Below the pieces are notes generated by a model, which did no database searches, was not told the origin of the DNA, and worked only from the letters and a program-made list of their open reading frames with translations. Below, in pieces: positions 16,053 through 24,122 of a stretch of DNA of 64,000 nt; position 1 is the first letter of the stretch, and every line of letters begins with the position of its first letter. This DNA comes from Pseudomonas sp. SORT22 (lineage in GTDB: Bacteria; Pseudomonadota; Gammaproteobacteria; Pseudomonadales; Pseudomonadaceae). The stretch spans positions 2,976,501-3,040,500 of the forward strand of contig NZ_CP071007.1 of assembly GCF_018417635.1 (NCBI RefSeq). Direction: 5' to 3'. The position numbers and the translations under genes were made by a program.

Positions 16053-17045
16053 ATGTTGAGCAGACAGTTACTTTTTATTGGTGTTTTGTTTTTTCTGAGC
16101 ATTCCTGACAGCTATGCGTTGAAATGCCAGAAGAGCAGTTCGGCGCTAATCAATGATACGACCACCATTACCGATACCACCGCCATTCCCAACTCGTTGC
16201 CTGCCGGCACCATTCTCTGGCGACAACCCACGCAATCCATCAGGGTTGAGTGTTGGGTGGACTTTGCGGGCAACCCTAGTGAAAATATTTACTTTTACAT
16301 GAACCCGAACAGGGTCGATCTTGGCAAGGACATAGAAATCGGCGTCACTTACCAAGGCAAAGACTATTTGTATTCATCCTTAACCGGTGGAAAGCTGGAC
16401 ATCGGTTGGACTGTGGCCGGCTGTCCAAAAGGCGATACGTGCGGCTGGCAAAAAGAAAGCAAAGCCATGACCTACTCGTTGTTCTTCGTCAAGAAGTCGC
16501 CAGCAGGCGATAACAAGGAAGGGCCGATCACTTCACTTGCCAACTACCGGGCGTTCCAGTTTGACGGGGTTGGCGGTGTACGGCCCGGCGAGAGCTACAA
16601 CGTCACCGTCAACGGCTTGAACAAATTTCGCTACCTGCCTTGCGAGTCGTCGATCAACATCCAGCCGAGTGTTATCAATTTCGGTGCGATCCGCACCTCA
16701 GGGGCCAAGGTCGGAGCAACGATCAAGGAGGTGCCGTTCACCATCACCGAACAGCGCACCTGCAATGCCGCCTATGGCCTGGGCGGATATCTGGAGCCGT
16801 TGACCGCGACGTTGAACACGGCCCAGGACACGCTGGTCCCGACCGACAACAAATCGGTGGGCATCAGCCTGATCAACGAAGACGATCAACGCGCGTTGTT
16901 TTTCAAGAAAGAGTTCTTGCTCACCCCCAAGACCACTTCGACCACCAACACCCATAACTTCCTGGCACGCCTTAAATGGATGACCGCAACGCCGACTTTT
17001 GGTCAGTTCAATGCCGGCGCGACCCTGGATATTTTCTACAAGTAG
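16053..17045 (+). CDS. fimbrial subunit or tip adhesin
   Basis: 330 residues from ATG 16053 (GGAAGG seven bases upstream). Signal peptide LLFIGVLFFLSIPDSYA. The N-terminal half (CQKSSSALINDTTTI, IRVECWVDFAGNPSENIY, AGCPKGDTCGW) looks like a receptor-binding domain with a disulfide. The C-terminal half has a pilin-type domain: CESSINIQPSVINFGAIRT (typical subunit opening) and a final LDIFYK beta strand with the penultimate tyrosine. A two-domain layout suggests a tip adhesin rather than a major pilin. The preceding gene encodes its chaperone. Confidence 0.8.
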   Translation: MLSRQLLFIGVLFFLSIPDSYALKCQKSSSALINDTTTITDTTAIPNSLPAGTILWRQPTQSIRVECWVDFAGNPSENIYFYMNPNRVDLGKDIEIGVTYQGKDYLYSSLTGGKLDIGWTVAGCPKGDTCGWQKESKAMTYSLFFVKKSPAGDNKEGPITSLANYRAFQFDGVGGVRPGESYNVTVNGLNKFRYLPCESSINIQPSVINFGAIRTSGAKVGATIKEVPFTITEQRTCNAAYGLGGYLEPLTATLNTAQDTLVPTDNKSVGISLINEDDQRALFFKKEFLLTPKTTSTTNTHNFLARLKWMTATPTFGQFNAGATLDIFYK

Positions 17046-17092
17046 GCCGCAGCGCTGTTGTAGACTCGGCGCTTTGCCAGGGAGGCGCAGCG

Positions 17093-17440
17093 GTGTTTCG
17101 CTATCTTAGCTGGAGTGCACTTGCACTAATGACCGGCTGCAGCACGCAGCAGGCGCCGGTCATCGACGCGTCGTTGCTACCGGTGTATAGCCCGCAATTG
17201 CACACCAATACCTACGCACGCTGGGGTGAAGAGGGCGTGCAACGCATCAGCCGCGCCCAGCGCCAGGCGCTATACGCTATCGCCCGCCAGCCGGCCTGTG
17301 ACCAGGTCACGTTTCTGGCCCTCACCGAGACCATGAGCCAGCCACCGGCAACCATCGTGACCTTCGTTGAATGCCGCAACCGCTGGCGCTTTTATATCGA
17401 CCAGGATGCCCGTGTGCTCAGCAGCGAGCACCGTGGTTAG
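17093..17440 (+). CDS. small lipoprotein, hypothetical
   Basis: 115 residues from GTG 17093 with GGGAGG eight bases upstream. The N-terminus FRYLSWSALALMTGCSTQQA is a lipoprotein signal with lipobox MTGC, Cys at about residue 16. The mature chain is not repetitive and has two further cysteines (PACDQV and VECRNR) that could pair in the periplasm. It follows the fimbrial genes by 47 bases, but a functional link is not evident. Confidence 0.75.
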   Translation: MFRYLSWSALALMTGCSTQQAPVIDASLLPVYSPQLHTNTYARWGEEGVQRISRAQRQALYAIARQPACDQVTFLALTETMSQPPATIVTFVECRNRWRFYIDQDARVLSSEHRG

Positions 17441-17454
17441 CTTTTCTTCCCTTT

Positions 17455-17892
17455 ATGGATATGCCGATGTTCAAGATGAACGCACTGGTGCCGGAACTGA
17501 TTGTCAGCGACCTGCAGCGCAGCCTTGGGTTTTACTGCGAGGTTGGCGGCTTTGCGCTGGAGTACCAACGCCCCGAGGACAAGTTCGCCTTCCTGTCGCT
17601 GGGCAACAGCCAGATCATGCTTGAGCAGGACTGGCACAGCGAATCGCCCTGGCGCGTCGGCCCGCTTGAGGCGCCTTTTGGCCGAGGCCTGAACCTGCAG
17701 ATCCGCTGTGAAGATGCCACGGTACTGGCCGGCGCATTCGAGGCCGGCGGTTACCCGCTGCGGCGGGCGGTGGAAGATCATTGGTACCGCAGTGATGAGC
17801 GTGAGGCCGGCCAGCGCAATTTCCTTATTCAGGACCCGGATGGCTATTTGCTGCGCTTCTTCCAGGACCTCGGCTTTCGCCCCTGCCCATAA
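17455..17892 (+). CDS. VOC-family (glyoxalase/bleomycin-resistance-like) protein
   Basis: About 145 residues; starts at 17455, 17461 and 17467 are all ATG in frame and none has a clear ribosome-binding site, so the first is given. The fold signature is clear: LVPELIVSDLQRSLGFYCEV (first beta-alpha module), FAFLSLGNSQIMLEQ, LNLQIRCEDATVLAGAFEAG and NFLIQDPDGYLLRFFQDLG with the metal-ligand Glu position replaced by Arg-Phe context. Family members bind small molecules or antibiotics or act as metal enzymes. The substrate is unknown. Confidence 0.85.
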   Translation: MDMPMFKMNALVPELIVSDLQRSLGFYCEVGGFALEYQRPEDKFAFLSLGNSQIMLEQDWHSESPWRVGPLEAPFGRGLNLQIRCEDATVLAGAFEAGGYPLRRAVEDHWYRSDEREAGQRNFLIQDPDGYLLRFFQDLGFRPCP

Positions 17893-17904
17893 GGAAACAC
17901 GCCG

Positions 17905-18432
17905 ATGAACAAGCCCATCAAAGCCTGTGCGGTTCCGGGTAATGCACGCATCCACCTGCAACTGGCCGGCGCCGATTTCGTCGATGCGCAGCGGGCGCAG
18001 GTGGCAAACGCCGAGCGCACGGCGCTGGGCCATTTCTTGCGGTTGATGAGCAGCATGCCGGGCTGGATCGACAACCTGATGGTGCTGCGCAATCGCCTGG
18101 TTCGCCTGTGTGGCCTGAAAGACCTGGGGCGCTTGTCGAGGATCGACCTTGATCGCGAAGAAGGGTCTTACCGGGTCGATGAGCGCATTGGTATCTTCAC
18201 CCTGGTCAGCAATAGCCCGGATGAAGTGCTGCTGGTCGATCGCGACAAGCACCTGGACGTTTACATCTCGTTGCTGCGCCTGCCCCTGGGCGCCGACAAG
18301 CGCCGCGAGATCGTGGTGTCCACCGTGGTGCACACGCACAATCGTCTCGGCCGCTTGTACATGTTGCCGGTCGCGCCGTTTCACCGCTTTATCGCACCCA
18401 TTGCCCTCAGGCGCCTGGTCAACGCCAGCTAA
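17905..18432 (+). CDS. DUF2867-like protein
   Basis: 175 residues, ATG with AAGGAAACACGCCG upstream. The sequence (YVDFVDA-like opening ADFVDAQRAQVAN, DLDREEGSYRVDERIGIFTL, DEVLLVDRDKHLDVYISLL and HNRLGRLYMLPVAPFHRFI) follows the DUF2867 family, whose C-terminal YMLPV.PFHR..VP motif is well conserved. Members are START-like in predicted fold and of unknown function. It lies 12 bases after the VOC gene and is probably cotranscribed. Confidence 0.8.
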   Translation: MNKPIKACAVPGNARIHLQLAGADFVDAQRAQVANAERTALGHFLRLMSSMPGWIDNLMVLRNRLVRLCGLKDLGRLSRIDLDREEGSYRVDERIGIFTLVSNSPDEVLLVDRDKHLDVYISLLRLPLGADKRREIVVSTVVHTHNRLGRLYMLPVAPFHRFIAPIALRRLVNAS

Positions 18433-18442
18433 GCGCTTGCGC

Positions 18443-18724
18443 TCAGACAAAACCCTGATCGGCAAAGCCGCGGGGCAAGCGCTGGCGACCGGGCAGGGCG
18501 CTCAGGCGCTCGACCCAGGCACTGCGCCAGTCGCTGGCGGCGTGCTGGGTGCTGGCCCTGCGTGCGCGTCGGGCGGCATTGCGCTGGTCTTTGCGTGCGG
18601 TCTTGAACGCATCGGTGTTGCGGCAGCTACGGCATTTGACCCGATTGAGTTCGCTGCTGGCGACCAGGTTTTTACCGTGGTGTCCGCAGGCCAGGTGGCC
18701 GGCGGTCTTGAAGTGAGTGACCAT
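18443..18724 (-). CDS. small putative zinc-ribbon protein
   Basis: 93 residues from ATG 18724 with GAGGA seven bases upstream. CGHHG and, 17 residues on, CRSC form a C-x2-H/C pair resembling a zinc knuckle. The remainder is very Arg-rich (KDQRNAARRARRAS), suggesting nucleic-acid or ribosome binding. Convergent with the preceding gene, 10 bases apart. Function unknown. Confidence 0.65.
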   Translation of the reverse strand: MVTHFKTAGHLACGHHGKNLVASSELNRVKCRSCRNTDAFKTARKDQRNAARRARRASTQHAASDWRSAWVERLSALPGRQRLPRGFADQGFV

Positions 18725-18802
18725 GGGGATCCTCCTCGGCACTGTTGCTCAACAACAGGCTCTAAGGGTTGGACCGCTTGGGCAGGGTCAGGTTCGGCGC
18801 CG

Positions 18803-19129
18803 CTAGAGGGTGACGATGGCCAGGGCCAGTTGCATGTCGCTCATCGGCCGTGGGCCGCTGCCGGCCCGGTATTCCTGCACCGCCCGTTCGAAGGCGACGC
18901 CACGTATGGCGCCGTCGGAGCCGACGAACGCGGTGGCGTCATCCTTGGCCGACTTGAACAGCGCCGGCGCACCGGTGGTGGTAATAAACGGGCTGGCCAC
19001 GACGACGCTGACGCCAATTGCCACCACCATGGTGCTGCGTTCGATCGGGTTCTCGATCGGTTCACCGGCCCAGGCCGGCGTTGCCAGCCCCAGCACCACC
19101 AGCAGTGCTGCAATCTTGCCCACGTCCAT
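18803..19129 (-). CDS. DUF2388-like small exported protein
   Basis: 108 residues with a signal peptide (KIAALLVVLGLATPAWA). The mature part, with SPFITTTGAPALFKSAKDDA and AFVGSDGAIRGVAFERAV, then MQLALAIVTL, is the pattern I know from Pseudomonas DUF2388 proteins, which are periplasmic, about 100 residues and of unknown function. ATG 19129 lies 15 bases after the stop of the gene upstream on the same strand, suggesting a small operon. Confidence 0.7.
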   Translation of the reverse strand: MDVGKIAALLVVLGLATPAWAGEPIENPIERSTMVVAIGVSVVVASPFITTTGAPALFKSAKDDATAFVGSDGAIRGVAFERAVQEYRAGSGPRPMSDMQLALAIVTL

Positions 19130-19144
19130 GTTAATGCCGCTCCG

Positions 19145-19483
19145 TTACTTGAGAGGGGTGTTGCGTGAAACTGTGTGACGGTTGTATGACGGATAGCGGC
19201 GCATTTTCGTCACCGCCCAGCACAGCAGCAGGCCGGCGATCAGCAAGGCGCCGGCAAACCACAGGTTGAACAACAGGGCCCGGTGGAATTCTTCTGGCTG
19301 CAGGTCGGCGTAGTAGGTGATGTAGCCGGAGCCCGTGCGACCACCCCGGGGCATGCGGACCCAGCCGCGTTCCTGGTCTATCCAGTACGACAGGGTCAGC
19401 CATAAGGCGCCGGTCAGCGCGGCGACGGCCAGGGCCAGTACTCCCAGGTCGTTGCTATCCCACGGGCGAGAGTGTTTGCGCAT
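19145..19483 (-). CDS. two-pass inner-membrane protein, hypothetical
   Basis: 112 residues from ATG 19483 with AAGGA six bases upstream. Two hydrophobic segments, LGVLALAVAALTGALWLTLS (about residues 12-32) and LLFNLWFAGALLIAGLLLCW (about 70-90), flank a soluble loop with YITYYADLQPEEFHRA. Both ends are basic and probably cytoplasmic. No family recognised. Confidence 0.7.
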   Translation of the reverse strand: MRKHSRPWDSNDLGVLALAVAALTGALWLTLSYWIDQERGWVRMPRGGRTGSGYITYYADLQPEEFHRALLFNLWFAGALLIAGLLLCWAVTKMRRYPSYNRHTVSRNTPLK

Positions 19484-19546
19484 AAGCGTCCTTGCTTGCG
19501 GGCCGTCCTCTGACGGCTGGAAAACCGCCAGCATAACAGCTGATGG

Positions 19547-20068
19547 CTAAAAGCCCGAAGTCTGGTGCTGCACGCTGAACTGCTTGCGAAACCACTCCTG
19601 GAGCATGGCCTTTTCGGCATACAGGCGGTCGCTGTCGGCGCGCCGGCCCGGGCGCTGCAGGTAGAACTTGTCGCTCACATGGGCATCGGCCTGGCTGACA
19701 ACCTGGCCGGGTTGCGACAGGGCATAGTGCAGGTCGATACTGGGCCAGGTGACGTCACGCATGATCCGCACTGAATAGGCATTGGCCCGCCAGGGTTCAT
19801 ACTGGCCCGCCAGGTCGATATCGCGGATGTCGATGCGCAGGCTCTGGCCGGGCGCCAGGTAACGCTGGCCGAGCTTGACCAGGTAGGCGCTCAGTTCCTT
19901 CATCACATAGGCATCGGCACCGCGTGGGAATCCGTTGCTGTCGAGGCTGGCGTCGCGAAAGTGTTCGGGTTTGTCGAAGGTGACTTCGACGTTGGGCGTG
20001 GCCGCCGGTTGCGCCAGGCTGTTGCAGGCCAAAAGGCTCAAGGTGGCCAGGGTCAGGGCAGGGCGCAT
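19547..20068 (-). CDS. DUF3016 exported protein
   Basis: 173 residues with signal peptide LATLSLLACNSLAQPA. The mature protein follows DUF3016: VEVTFDKPEHFRDA, AYVMKELSAYLVKLGQRYL, LRIDIRDIDLAGQYEPW, IRIMRDVTWPSIDLHY-like segment (19740 region) and a C-terminal EKAMLQEWFRKQF. The family is periplasmic and of unknown function. ATG 20068 has GGAGGTGAATC upstream, a strong site. Confidence 0.85.
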   Translation of the reverse strand: MRPALTLATLSLLACNSLAQPAATPNVEVTFDKPEHFRDASLDSNGFPRGADAYVMKELSAYLVKLGQRYLAPGQSLRIDIRDIDLAGQYEPWRANAYSVRIMRDVTWPSIDLHYALSQPGQVVSQADAHVSDKFYLQRPGRRADSDRLYAEKAMLQEWFRKQFSVQHQTSGF

Positions 20069-20153
20069 GATTCACCTCCAGGTGCAGCCTTGCGCAGTGT
20101 GCTGCACAGGCTTCATTGTACGCCTGTACGGATTGAAAACAGAGGAGTCGGCA

Positions 20154-20849
20154 GTGCGCAGGATCGAGCGGTTTACAGCCAACAGGCGCGGGCGGGACGT
20201 TGCCGTGGGCGATATCCATGGGCATTTTTCACGCCTGCAGGAGCGGCTGGCAGTTATTGGCTTCGATCCGACGGTAGACCGCCTGTTCAGCGTTGGCGAC
20301 CTGGTCGACCGCGGCCCTGAGTGCCCGCAGGCCCTGGAGTGGCTGGCCAAGCCGTGGTTCCACGCGGTGCAGGGCAACCATGAAGCCTTGGCGATCACCC
20401 ACGTTGATGGCGGCACCCTCGACTACAGCCAGTACCGCGCCGCCGGTGGCGGCTGGTTCCTGGCCCTGGACAGCGATGAACAGGCGCGCTTTGCCGAGCG
20501 CTTTCGGCGCCTGCCGCTGGCCCTTGAGGTGGAAACCGCAGACGGGCTGATCGCCCTGCTGCATGCCGATTGCCCGTTCCGCCACTGGTCGCAATTACGC
20601 GAGCTGCTGGTGAGCACGCCACCGAGCGAGGTCCAGGAAGTTTGCCAATGGTCGCGCAAGCGCCTGGCTGCTGGCGATGAGACGCCCGTTGAGGGGCTGC
20701 GGGCGCTGGTGGTCGGGCACACCCCGCAGCGTGAGGTGCGGGTGCTGGGTAATATCTGGCATATCGACACCGGCGGCTGGGCCAGCGGCCAGTTCAGCCT
20801 GCTCGATCTCGCCAGCCTCACCGTGCTCAACGCCAGGCCAGGTGAATGA
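20154..20849 (+). CDS. PrpA-like serine/threonine metallophosphatase
   Basis: 231 residues from GTG 20154 with AGAGGAG seven bases upstream. The dinuclear metal motifs of PPP phosphatases are present in order: VAVGDIHGHFSRL (about 18-30), FSVGDLVDRGPE (about 47-58), AVQGNHEALA (about 76-85) and LVVGHTPQ (about 190). Length and motifs fit lambda-phosphatase/PrpA-type enzymes rather than large PPPs. It would dephosphorylate Ser/Thr/Tyr or small phosphoesters in the cytoplasm. Its end overlaps the convergent LysE gene by 23 bases. Confidence 0.88.
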   Translation: MRRIERFTANRRGRDVAVGDIHGHFSRLQERLAVIGFDPTVDRLFSVGDLVDRGPECPQALEWLAKPWFHAVQGNHEALAITHVDGGTLDYSQYRAAGGGWFLALDSDEQARFAERFRRLPLALEVETADGLIALLHADCPFRHWSQLRELLVSTPPSEVQEVCQWSRKRLAAGDETPVEGLRALVVGHTPQREVRVLGNIWHIDTGGWASGQFSLLDLASLTVLNARPGE

Positions 20850-21453
20850 TTACCCCCAGCGCCAGCAACATCAGCACCACCCCCGACACCCGCTCAAGCC
20901 AGGGCAGCAGCCGGGCAAAGCGCCGGCGTACCCGCAGGTTGCCAATGGCCGCGGCCACCAGCACATCCCACAGCAGCACTGCGCTGAACATCCACAGGCC
21001 ATACAGCCATTTCCAGCCAGCACTGGCCTGGCTGGCCGCGACCATGCTGGCCAGGCTGACATAGAACAGCGCGTTCTTCGGGTTGAGAATCCCCGACACA
21101 AAGCCCATCACCAGGCCCTGGAACCACGGGTTCTTTAGCAGTACAGGGGCATCGCCCACCGGAGTCAGGGCGCTGGCACCGGCATGGCGCAGGAACAGCA
21201 CGCCCAGGTACAGCAAATAGGCGCAACCGGCCAACTGGATGAAGACAAACAGCGTGCTGTCCGGGCGCAGCGCCGACACTCCGGCAAAGGCCGCGACAAT
21301 AAACACGCCATTGGCCAGGGCAATGCCCAGGCAGGCGCCGGTTGCCTTCAGCCAGCCGGCGCTCATGGAGGTGCGCGCGACCAGGAAAAAATCCGGGCCG
21401 GGTGACAGCAAGGCAAGAAAGTGCGCGGCGGCAATGAGTAAAAACTGCTCCAT
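20827..21453 (-). CDS. LysE/RhtB-family amino acid exporter
   Basis: 208 residues with about six membrane helices. The family signature LALLSPGPDFFLVART (residues 13-28) and GFVSGILNPKNALFYVSL (about 115-133) are clear. Such proteins export amino acids or derivatives by proton antiport. The upstream gene on the same strand, 79 bases away, is an AraC-type regulator, the usual arrangement for a locally controlled exporter in Pseudomonas. The substrate cannot be read from sequence. Confidence 0.88.
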   Translation of the reverse strand: MEQFLLIAAAHFLALLSPGPDFFLVARTSMSAGWLKATGACLGIALANGVFIVAAFAGVSALRPDSTLFVFIQLAGCAYLLYLGVLFLRHAGASALTPVGDAPVLLKNPWFQGLVMGFVSGILNPKNALFYVSLASMVAASQASAGWKWLYGLWMFSAVLLWDVLVAAAIGNLRVRRRFARLLPWLERVSGVVLMLLALGVIIHLAWR

Positions 21454-21532
21454 CGGTTTCGGACTTCTTCAGCAAGAGGGTTGCTGATTGTCCGTAGCGG
21501 CTGCAGCGCCTGTATTGAAGAAAATTGCGCGC

Positions 21533-22351
21533 TCAGCTGCGGTACAGGCCGGGCGTCACCCCGGTATGGGCCTTGAACACCCGCTGGAAGTGGCTCTGGT
21601 CGGCAAAACCCAGGCGGTAGGCAATGTCGGCCATGTCCTGGCCCTTGCGCAGCCACTGGCGGGCACGGTTGATGCGCAGGTTCAACTGCCAGGCATGGGG
21701 AGTGAGGCCGGTGGCGGCGCGAAACGCCCGGATCAGTTGGTAACGGCCCATGCCGGCGCTGCTCGCCAGTTCGCCCAGCGACAGGTTGCTGGCGTCTTCC
21801 TGGGCAAGGCGCTCGAGCAAGGGTTCGAGGCTGCGGTCAAGCGCCTGAGCTGTGGTGGCTGGCGCCTGATCATCATGATCATCATGATCACCGATGAACT
21901 CGATCAGCGCGGCCTCTTTCACACCGGCGCAGGACTCGGAGAACAGCAAGTCGTTGAGCCGGGTAAAGCGCTCATAGGTAGAAGGATTGCGGGTGATCTG
22001 CGCAGGCCTTGCCTGAACCTGCGGGGCCAGGGCCGACTCCAGGCGCAAGGCTTGCAGCCAGCCGGCGTCCAGGTGGAGCATCTGGTAGCTCCAGCTCAGC
22101 CCGGGTTCAGGGTTGCAGGCATGCACGCAGTGCGCCGGGACGAACACCAGGGTGCCGGGCAACAGGCGCGTTTGCCCTTTGCCTGCGCCGGTGAACACAC
22201 TGCAGCCCTGATCGACCGCGCCAATCGAGAACGTTGGATGGCTGTGCGCTTTGTAGCAGGCACGGCTGTCGCAGGCGCGGCGGCTCTCGACAAAGGGCAG
22301 GGCCGGGTCACGCCAGAACAGGGTAGGGTTTTTGCCGGTTGCCCGCAGCAT
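21533..22351 (-). CDS. AraC-family transcriptional regulator
   Basis: 272 residues from ATG 22351 with GAGG eight bases upstream; a longer frame to 22393 lacks a site. The N-terminal cupin-like sensor has KAHSHPTFSIGAVDQG and PGTLVFVPAHCVHACNP, typical of AraC_binding domains. The two C-terminal helix-turn-helix units are LSLGELASSAGMGRYQLIRA and ADIAYRLGFADQSHFQRVFK, ending HTGVTPGLYRS. An acidic linker of Asp/His repeats (GDHDDHDD) joins the halves. It probably controls the LysE exporter downstream. Confidence 0.88.
   Translation of the reverse strand: MLRATGKNPTLFWRDPALPFVESRRACDSRACYKAHSHPTFSIGAVDQGCSVFTGAGKGQTRLLPGTLVFVPAHCVHACNPEPGLSWSYQMLHLDAGWLQALRLESALAPQVQARPAQITRNPSTYERFTRLNDLLFSESCAGVKEAALIEFIGDHDDHDDQAPATTAQALDRSLEPLLERLAQEDASNLSLGELASSAGMGRYQLIRAFRAATGLTPHAWQLNLRINRARQWLRKGQDMADIAYRLGFADQSHFQRVFKAHTGVTPGLYRS
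21867..21893. repeat. 9-base direct repeat in the AraC linker
   Basis: TGATCATCA occurs twice in tandem (21867-21884) and continues as TGATCACCG. It encodes the HDD repeat of the linker between sensor and DNA-binding domain. Slippage would change linker length in frame. Confidence 0.7.
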
Positions 22352-22403
22352 CACGTTAGCCTCAAAGGGGCGAAGCCTGCAGCTTATCCGCAATCCACCG
22401 GCT

Positions 22404-22441
22404 AAAACAAACGCCCCTCACGTTGCCGGGAGGGGCGTTTG
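22404..22441 (-). terminator. strong Rho-independent terminator
   Basis: A 12-bp perfect stem CAAACGCCCCTC / GAGGGGCGTTTG (22408-22419 with 22430-22441) with a 10-base loop. Read on the minus strand it is followed by TTTTAG. It ends transcription of the hypothetical gene 22459-23190 before the AraC gene. Confidence 0.9.
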
Positions 22442-22458
22442 CGCAAGCTCAGGCGAAA

Positions 22459-23190
22459 TTACATGGACTGCAAGGCGATGCTGGCCGATTGCGAGTCTTG
22501 CGCACTATCGGCATCCATCCACACCCATTGGCTGCCATCGCCCTGCAGGGTATTGGTGATGCTCTGCAAGCTGGTTGGCAGGATGGTCACGACGCCAGCG
22601 GTCTTGGCGGTTGGCCCGATGGAGGTGATCTGGCCCGACAACAAGCCGTTGGAGGTTTCATTGATCACGTAGACGACGGCCTTTTCCTCGCGGAACTGGC
22701 AGGAGACGAACTGAGTGATCTTGCTGGCAATCGTCAGGCTCATCCATTTTGACGGTGGCACTGCGTAGTAGCGGCTGTACTTGCTGAACGGGTAGAGCTC
22801 GCCATTGGCCTGCAACGCCTGGTTGTTCAAGCCGGCGGTGTTGATCGGCATGCTGACGCTACCGAGCCAGATATCCACCTGGGCCAGGCCGCTGTTGGGG
22901 GCAATCGACACCGAGACTGTCTGGGTATCCGTACCCGAGACAAACCCTATTGAGGCAAGGCCGGCGTTGGCGGTGGTGCCAGGCACGGTGATCGGGCAAG
23001 GCGGCTGGCTGTTGCTCCAGTTCACATTGACCGTGGCGCTGGTCTGGTTCTGCGCCGAGTTGTAGATGAAGATCCCGTACAACTGCCCCGGGCTCAGGGT
23101 GGTGCAGGTGGCGGTATCGCCGGCATTGAGGGTAAGACGTTGGCCACCGTTCCAGTTGGTCTGGGTGGCGAGTACACCGATGCTTTCCAT
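22459..23190 (-). CDS. hypothetical protein, beta-rich
   Basis: 243 residues, ATG with AAGGACATTTCC upstream. No signal peptide and no hydrophobic segment. The sequence is rich in Ser, Thr, Asn and beta-forming residues (LTLNAGDTATCTTLSPGQ, YGIFIYNSAQNQTSATVNV, TVSVSIAPNSGLAQVDIW), with three or four cysteines, and ends SQSASIALQSM. It resembles neither PixA inclusion proteins nor pilins. It is monocistronic with a strong terminator, which suggests high expression. I do not recognise the family. Confidence 0.7.
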   Translation of the reverse strand: MESIGVLATQTNWNGGQRLTLNAGDTATCTTLSPGQLYGIFIYNSAQNQTSATVNVNWSNSQPPCPITVPGTTANAGLASIGFVSGTDTQTVSVSIAPNSGLAQVDIWLGSVSMPINTAGLNNQALQANGELYPFSKYSRYYAVPPSKWMSLTIASKITQFVSCQFREEKAVVYVINETSNGLLSGQITSIGPTAKTAGVVTILPTSLQSITNTLQGDGSQWVWMDADSAQDSQSASIALQSM

Positions 23191-23495
23191 GGAAATGTCC
23201 TTTTCCTAGCGTTGACAGGGCAGGTGACGGTGCGCTGCGTTCCTGTGTGCAGCCTCCGTGCACCCGGGCACTCATGTGCCAGAGGGAGGTATAGCCAAGC
23301 CGAAGGTGAGTAATGATATTGTTTTGCTATCAGTGGTGGCGCGGGTTCAAGCGAATCGCTTTAGCCTCAAGCCAAGTGCTTGTTGCCAAAGGGGCAGGGT
23401 GCATTGCCAGGCACACAGTTTTTTCCCTCAGCTGTACCTTGACCCGGCAACTGTGTGCGCGGGAATCTTGTCGCTCCTGTCACCGGAGAGCCCCC
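23191..23495. other. divergent intergenic region, 305 bases
   Basis: Lies between the minus-strand hypothetical gene and the plus-strand LysE-type gene, and must hold both promoters. An in-frame upstream extension of the LysE gene to 23313 exists but reads as untranslated-like sequence with no family resemblance. Nothing else seen. Confidence 0.5.
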
Positions 23496-24122
23496 ATGGA
23501 CCTGTCCACCCTCGCGCTGTTCATCCCGGCCTGTTTTGCCCTGAACATGGCCCCTGGCCCGAACAACCTGCTGTCACTGAACAACGCCAGCCGTTACGGC
23601 CTGCGCATTGCCTGTGTGGCAGGCATCGGCCGGTTGCTGGCCTTTGCCGGGATGATCGTGCTGGCAGCCATGGGCCTGGCAGTGGTGCTGCACACCAGCG
23701 AGTACCTGTTTTTGCTGGTCAAGGTGCTGGGCGCAGCCTACCTGTTCTACATCGCCTGGCAGCTGTGGCGCGCGCCAGTGGGCGAGGCGCTGGCGGCTGA
23801 CGGCCAACGCCGCGGTGCCTTGCGCCTGGCGCGCCAGGAGTTCTGGGTGGCGGCGGGCAACCCGAAGGCGATCCTGATTTTCACCGCCTTCCTGCCGCAG
23901 TTTGTCAGCGTCGTCAGCCCGGTGCCGGTGGCCGAGCAGTTTGCCTGGCTGGGCGGGTTGTTCCTGCTGCTGGAGTGGCTGGCCATTGCCATCTACGCCT
24001 GGCTGGGTGCCTACCTGCAGCGCTGGTTCAGCCAGCCCGGGCCACGCCGGTTGTTCAACCGGGTCAGTGCCACGCTGCTGGGTTGCGCCGGCATCGGCTT
24101 GCTGGCAGCGCGGCGTGCCTAG
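23496..24122 (+). CDS. LysE/RhtB-family exporter (second copy)
   Basis: 208 residues from ATG 23496 with GGAGAG seven bases upstream. Family marks are FALNMAPGPNNLLSLNNASR (residues about 14-33) and FWVAAGNPKAILIFTAFLPQ (about 128-147), with six predicted membrane helices. It is not closely similar to the exporter at 20827-21453, so the two arose separately. No regulator is adjacent. Its stop overlaps the stop of the autotransporter gene by four bases. Confidence 0.88.
   Translation: MDLSTLALFIPACFALNMAPGPNNLLSLNNASRYGLRIACVAGIGRLLAFAGMIVLAAMGLAVVLHTSEYLFLLVKVLGAAYLFYIAWQLWRAPVGEALAADGQRRGALRLARQEFWVAAGNPKAILIFTAFLPQFVSVVSPVPVAEQFAWLGGLFLLLEWLAIAIYAWLGAYLQRWFSQPGPRRLFNRVSATLLGCAGIGLLAARRA

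Noticed and set aside
23313..23495. N-terminal extension of the LysE-type exporter
   Set aside because: The extension has no family resemblance, while ATG 23496 has GGAGAG upstream and gives the normal family start.
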